From NCBI RefSeq assembly GCF_002019605.1, contig NZ_KV917368.1, positions 4,168,519 to 4,232,518 of the forward strand: a stretch of 64,000 nt of DNA, written 5' to 3'. This DNA comes from Alkalihalobacterium alkalinitrilicum. GTDB lineage: Bacteria; Bacillota; Bacilli; Bacillales; Bacillaceae_F. Position 1 is the first letter of the stretch; each line of letters opens with the position of its first letter. The translations under genes and the position numbers were made by a program. Shown here piece by piece: positions 59,475-64,000 of the stretch. The notes beneath the pieces are model-generated. The model ran no database searches. It was not told the origin of the DNA and was given only the letters and a program-made list of their open reading frames with translations.

Positions 59475-62142
59475 TTGAAAGAAACGAAATGGTTCAACAT
59501 AGATGCAACTCAAGTCGTTAGGCAGCTGGAGACGGATACTAAAAAGGGCTTTCAGTTCAGGAATCGTCTGCCCGTCAAGAACAGTATGGGAAAAATGAGC
59601 TTCCAATTGGGAAGGTTGAACCGAAATGGAAGAAGTTTTTTAAACATTTTCATGATGTGCTCATTTATGTTTTACTTGCCGCAGTACTGATTACGTTTGT
59701 ATTAGGTCATTACATTGATACGGCGGTTATTTTACTTGTTGCGGTTATTAATGCTGTGATTGGCTATGTACAAGAAAATAAAGCCGAGAAAGCACTCAAT
59801 GGAATACGAAATATGTTGTCCTTGAAAGCAAAAGTCATTCGCGGGGGGCATCGTACGGAAATTCCTTCAAAAGATCTCGTTCCTGGTGATATGGTCTTGT
59901 TAAGTGCAGGAGATAAAGTGCCAGCGGATATCCGCGTGATCCGAGCAGATAATTTAAAAGTGGAAGAATCACCGTTGACAGGCGAATCAGTATCGGTTGA
60001 GAAAAAATCAGGTGTATGCCTGAAGATACCGTTCTCGGTGACCGTATAAATATGGTGTTTTCTGGGACGTCGATTGCATCGGGTTCGGGCTTGGGTGTTG
60101 TCGTTGCGATCGGTGAAGAAACGGAAATCGGAAAGATTAACACATCGATGGCTCAAGTGGAAGAAATTCAAACACCACTTTTAAAACAAACCGCAAAGTT
60201 CGGTAAAATGATTTCTGTCGTGATTCTGTTCGGCGCGGCGGCGATGTTTGTATTTGGTTATGTGTTTCATGATTATGAGGCAGCCGAGCTTTTACTTGCG
60301 GTGATTGGTTTAGCTGTTGCGGCAATTCCAGAAGGCTTGCCCGCAATCTTATCGATTATTTTAGCGTTAGGTGTGCAAACGATGGCGAATAACAATGCCA
60401 TTGTACGAAATTTACCGTCCGTCGAAACGTTAGGGGCTGTATCGGTGATTTGTTCGGATAAAACAGGGACACTGACGAAAAATGAAATGACGGTCACTTC
60501 TTTAATTTTACGTGATCATGAATTTGATATTACAGGAACAGGTTATGCTCCTGAAGGACAGATCATCCTTGATGGTGTTGAAGCCGATGTGAAGGCTGAT
60601 ACGGCATTGAACCATTTCTTAACATGTGTGAAAACCGTCAATGAAGCGAGTTTGTATAAGGATGAAGAAGGTCAATGGGTCATGAACGGGGAACCGACGG
60701 AAAGCTGTTTAGTAACACTAGTCGAAAAAGCGAATGAACCGATTGAGCGTCTCGAACTGTTGGCGAAAATTCCGTTTGATTCTGCCTATAAGTATATGGC
60801 GGGATTAGTTGAATTCAATGGGGAGCGACTGATTTATGTCAAAGGAGCCCCCGATCGACTTTTTGAAATGGCGGGGTTAGAAATAGGTTCGGAGGAAAGA
60901 GCGTACTGGGAAAAGAAGATGTCACAACATGCTTCTATGGGAAAAAGAATGATTGGAGCGGCGATGAAAAAAGTCGGTTCTGATGTGACGACGATTGACC
61001 ATGAGGATGTGCAGTCAGGTCTAACGTTGCTTGGATTAGCTGGCATTATTGATCCACCGCGGGAAGAAGCAATTGTCTCGGTGAAGGAATGTAAACGAGC
61101 AGGAATCGTTGTGAAGATGATTACAGGTGACCATAAAGACACGGCCATTGCGATAGGAAAAGAATTAGGCATTGGAGATGGAACACGAGCGATCGAAGGA
61201 CGGGAACTTGACGCGATGACACCAGAAGAACTAATGCAAGCTGCAATTGAATATGACGTTTTTGCTCGGACGAGTCCAGAAAATAAGCTGCAACTCGTAC
61301 AAGCCTTGCAAGAACACGGACATATTTGTGCGATGACAGGGGACGGGGGAAATGATGCGCCTGCGTTAAAACGGGCTGATATTGGGGTCGCAATGGGAAT
61401 TAAAGGAACTGAAGTGTCTAAAGATGCGTCGCAAATGGTGCTTGTTGATGATAATTTTAACACGATTGTTAGTGCCGTCCGTGAAGGGCGCCGTGTTTAT
61501 GATAATTTGAAAAAGACGATTTTGTTTATTTTACCGACGAATGGTGCCGAGGCGTTTCTTATTTTCGCGAGTATTTTGTTTGGAACGATGATGCCGCTAA
61601 CGCCTGTGCAAATTCTTTGGGTTAACATGATTACCGCTGTGACAATTTCGCTGGCGATCGCGTTTGAGAAACTTGAAAAAGGAACGATGGATCGGCCACC
61701 TCGTGAACCTGAGACTAAGTTGTTGAGCGGATATTATATTTTCCGAATCGTGTTTGTCTCTCTTTTGATCGGTGGCGGAATTTTAGCAATGAATGCCGAT
61801 TTAATCCAAAACGGATATGATCAGGCTGTAGTAAATACGGTGACGCTTCAAGTGTTAGTTCTTGCTCAGTTGTTCCATTTGTTTAACTGTCGAAGTGAAC
61901 GCAATTTCGCATTAACGAAAGACTTTTTTACGAATAAAACCGCGTTTCTCGTCTCAGGGCTGCTCATCTTGATTCAGCTTGGCGTTACGTACCTACCGGT
62001 TATGAATACGATTTTAGGAACGGTACCGATCAGTGCAGAATATTGGATCATTCCGATTGCGATCGGACTTGTTGTTTTTATCATTGTGGAAATCGAGAAA
62101 TGGGTAACGCGAAAAGTGATCGGTTATCGCTCGAAGCGTTGA
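59475..62142 (+). pseudogene. Ca2+-type P-ATPase with two single-base frameshifts
   Basis: Read through, this is a P2-type cation pump of about 890 residues. Segment 1 is MKETKWFNIDATQVVRQLET, then a lost base in the AAAAAGGG run (about 59546) shifts to GLSVQESSARQEQYGKNELP and LIYVLLAAVLITFVLGHYID. Segment 2 includes VPGDMVLLSAGDKVPADIRV and SPLTGESVSVEKKSGV, then a second lost base at about 60014. Segment 3 carries VIGLAVAAIPEGLPAILSII, ICSDKTGTLTKNEM (phosphorylated Asp), MITGDHKDTAIAIGKELGIG and MTGDGGNDAPALKRADIGVA. All catalytic motifs survive, so decay is recent or the shifts are base errors. Segment 3 (60016-62142) could be made alone but lacks the actuator domain. Confidence 0.85.
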
Positions 62143-62461
62143 TTAGGGAACAAACAGGAGTCGCTCTTATGGTGAAGTATTAGTAGAAAAAGTAAGTGGC
62201 TAGCATCTGTATTCGCTTGTTCGCCATTACGCTTGCGAATAACATGTGAAGTGGACCCTCGTTTCTTTATTTTGTTAACATGCATGAAATTAGAGGAACG
62301 AACGAACTGTATATCACTTATTTGCTTTCGGAAGCGACTTTTTCGAATGAAATTCATGAAATAAAGGAACCTGTGTCCGCCAAGCGCGGCAAATAGATGT
62401 TTTTTCTGGCAAAAAGGGCTTCTCTGTCCTCAAAACTGAAGCAAGCCCAATAGCATCTAAT

Positions 62462-62500
62462 AGAAAAATGGCTGAGAGCAATAACTCTCAGCCATTTTCA
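62462..62500. terminator. Bidirectional terminator
   Basis: AAAATGGCTGAGAG and CTCTCAGCCATTTT form a 14 bp stem with a six-base loop and A/T runs on both sides. It serves the lipoprotein gene on the minus strand and possibly the ATPase gene. 62143-62460 holds no supported gene. Confidence 0.8.
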
Positions 62501-62542
62501 ATCCATATAGTATACTGGTAATTCTGCGTAAAGCGCATCCTT

Positions 62543-63502
62543 TTACTGATCTTCTGTTTCGTCTGCTTCTTCTTCAAGGTCTTCAAAATTAAATTCTTCA
62601 AAGTCAAAGTCTTCCATATCTTCCATGTCTTCTAGAAAGTCGAAGTTGAATTCTTCAGCCGTGTCGAATACTTCTTGTGGAATGACGATTTCACCAACGT
62701 TGTTAAAGTTCGTCAAAACGCCTGTCATACGTTGCGTTGATTTCATCGTTTCATCTTCAATCGTCATTGACATACTGATTTCCATGTCCATTTTCGTTTG
62801 GTAGAACGTGTCTTTATCAATGTAGATCACGTAGTTAAAAGATTCGATTTCCATCATCGATAGTAGTTCATCCATCATGACGCCCGCTTCGTCCATAAAG
62901 CCCATCGCTTCTTGCGCCATTGCTTTAAAATTATCGTCTGACCCTTGAACTGTTAAGATATAGTGTGCATCATCGGCAGTTAATTGCGTGTCTTCTGCAA
63001 ATTGTTGGAACATTTTCAGTTGCTCTTCGGCATTCATTTGCATTTGTGATGCATCGAGAATTTCTTGTGAGAATTCTTCAGGGAATTTGATCCATCCCCC
63101 TTGCATTTGATCGTTTACAAACATTCCGTCTTCTGTAAAATAGCTTTCGGTTTCAAGTGATTCCATTTCGGCCATTTCTTCTTCAAGTCCATTGATCGTC
63201 ATTTTTTGATAAAGGCGTAGTGGCTCCATCGTGATGTCTGCAATCATCGTCATATTCATTTCAAAAGCTTCCTCGCCAGGAACTTCAAGTATTTGATCAT
63301 TGTTCATTTCCATTGTATAGCTTTCCAAATCATTCATCGCTTCAATCGATTTTTGGATCACTTCATCAACGGATAAATCTACCGTTCCTACGTTATCGTT
63401 ATCTGCATTATCCACGTTGTCATTGTTAGATGGTTCTCCACCACATGCAGCTAGAACTAAAACAAGTGCTAAGCTAGCCATTAGTGCTTTTATAGCTCTC
63501 AT
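62543..63502 (-). CDS. Lipoprotein, DUF6612/LolA-like
   Basis: This 319-residue lipoprotein has the signal peptide ending LVLAACGGE with the acylated cysteine at residue 20, a short Asn/Asp-rich linker, and a domain of long beta strands: SIEAMNDLESYTMEMNNDQI, MTMIADITMEPLRLYQKMTI, FNYVIYIDKDTFYQTKMDME. It is methionine-rich and very acidic. The fold resembles the half-barrel of LolA/DUF6612 proteins found on the surface of Gram-positives. The C-terminus is a Asp/Glu/Phe repeat (DMEDMEDFDFEEFNFEDLEE). It is transcribed alone behind a GGGGGTAC-type site. Confidence 0.8.
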   Translation of the reverse strand: MRAIKALMASLALVLVLAACGGEPSNNDNVDNADNDNVGTVDLSVDEVIQKSIEAMNDLESYTMEMNNDQILEVPGEEAFEMNMTMIADITMEPLRLYQKMTINGLEEEMAEMESLETESYFTEDGMFVNDQMQGGWIKFPEEFSQEILDASQMQMNAEEQLKMFQQFAEDTQLTADDAHYILTVQGSDDNFKAMAQEAMGFMDEAGVMMDELLSMMEIESFNYVIYIDKDTFYQTKMDMEISMSMTIEDETMKSTQRMTGVLTNFNNVGEIVIPQEVFDTAEEFNFDFLEDMEDMEDFDFEEFNFEDLEEEADETEDQ

Positions 63503-63682
63503 AAGTACCCCCTTAATAATAAACGATTTCAGCTTTTAACTTTAGCATAAACTTACTATTTTTAACAGTGGGAAATCTCAGGGTGCAAAAGACCTTATGG
63601 CAGGAAAACCCTTATCTGAATAGAAAAATGGGAAAAATAGATAAATTTTTAAAAAATTGCGGTGTAGTAGAAAATGGGGTTC

Positions 63683-63842
63683 TGTGCGATGACTGATCCT
63701 AGAAGAAGTTCTTTTGTCTAGTACACCGCTTTGAGGCTATTTACCTAGATCGGAACAACATAAAAGGTACCGAGTCTCGGGAGACGAGTGGTAAATAGTA
63801 TTTCACAGCTCTTTCTAGAGGAAAGGGTGGCTGTGTTAGATA
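63683..63842 (+). ncRNA. Orphan structured RNA candidate sharing a block with the TnpB downstream RNA
   Basis: The block GCGATGACTGATC, then TAGAAGAA, is the same as at 40612. Beyond it the sequence can form a long stem CTATTTACC/GGTAAATAG, an inner GTCTC-GGGA-GAC hairpin, and CACAGC/GCTGTG with an inner CTTTC/GAAAG. No open frame crosses it and no transposase is seen in the 160 bases left in the window. It could be a relic guide RNA or another conserved RNA. 63840-64000 shows no gene. Confidence 0.4.
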
Positions 63843-64000
63843 TTTGAAGTCGACCTAAGCCCGAAAAAGAGAACAAATTGTCAGGATTTGGTGTATCTTT
63901 ATATTACCAAATAAGGAATTGAATAAACCATTAAGTAATTTTGAAGATATTGTAAATGAAGTGTGACTTTTATTACAGATATATGATTAAATGCGCTGAT

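Noticed and set aside
60834-61463. 209-codon frame antisense to the P-type ATPase
   Set aside because: It is a shadow of the conserved ATPase reading frame (Ser/Ala-rich artefact) with no ribosome binding site.
1-64000. tRNA or rRNA genes
   Set aside because: No cloverleaf with TTCGA/GGTTC arms in correct spacing and no rRNA core sequence was seen on either strand.

Overview
The window looks like chromosomal DNA of an endospore-forming, motile member of the Bacillaceae, most like the alkaliphilic/halotolerant Bacillus-type genera. The evidence is strong AGGAGG-type ribosome binding sites with frequent TTG and GTG starts, a degS-degU / comFA-comFC / yvyF-flgM-flgN-flgK-flgL / fliW-csrA / hag / fliD-fliS-fliT order close to the B. 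subtilis motility-competence region, a Spo0E-type phosphatase, a SinI-like anti-repressor and sigma-D type promoters. The genus call is inference; there is no rRNA or other marker in the window.

Layout. Positions 1-28100 are accessory-like. They hold a PAS-GGDEF-EAL cyclic-di-GMP enzyme whose N-terminus is frameshifted, a vanadium haloperoxidase relic, yidD, a DUF4352 lipoprotein, a decayed HEPN partner beside an intact MNT nucleotidyltransferase, and an EAL-PilZ operon behind a cyclic-di-GMP-I riboswitch and terminator. Next come a DUF1659-DUF2922-YvrJ cassette with broken duplicates, a UDP-GlcNAc 2-epimerase, an IS3/IS150-type element, a three-gene operon with a nitrilase-fold protein (14957-18106), a RAYT transposase relic amid REP-like palindromes, an orphan SinI-like gene, two VanZ proteins, an SGNH hydrolase and two cell-wall amidases, one of them broken. 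Positions 28164-62142 are the motility/competence core: yigZ, degS, degU, degV, comFA, comFC, yvyF, flgM, flgN, flgK, flgL, a DUF6470 protein, fliW, csrA, galU, ugd, hag, a YjfB-type protein, fliD, fliS, fliT, flaG and a Ca2+-type P-ATPase with two frameshifts. An IS607/TnpB element separates flgM from flgN, and an IS1380-type element sits upstream of fliD. The window ends with a lipoprotein and an orphan structured RNA-like segment.

How it fits together. DegS-DegU and FlgM/sigma-D set whether flagella are made. FliW-CsrA restrain flagellin translation, and two CsrA-type sites are visible in the hag leader. Cyclic-di-GMP enters several times: a synthase/hydrolase, a riboswitch-controlled EAL plus membrane PilZ receptor, and a second cyclic-di-GMP-I riboswitch between a sigma-D promoter and a 42-residue membrane peptide at 33003-33131. 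This last unit, a motility-coupled and second-messenger-gated small membrane protein, and the nitrilase/winged-helix operon are the two best candidates for undescribed biology.

Several genes carry single-base frameshifts or nonsense codons (GGDEF-EAL, HEPN, YvrJ copy, amidase, P-ATPase). Either the strain is shedding genes here or the assembly has base errors; sequence alone cannot decide.
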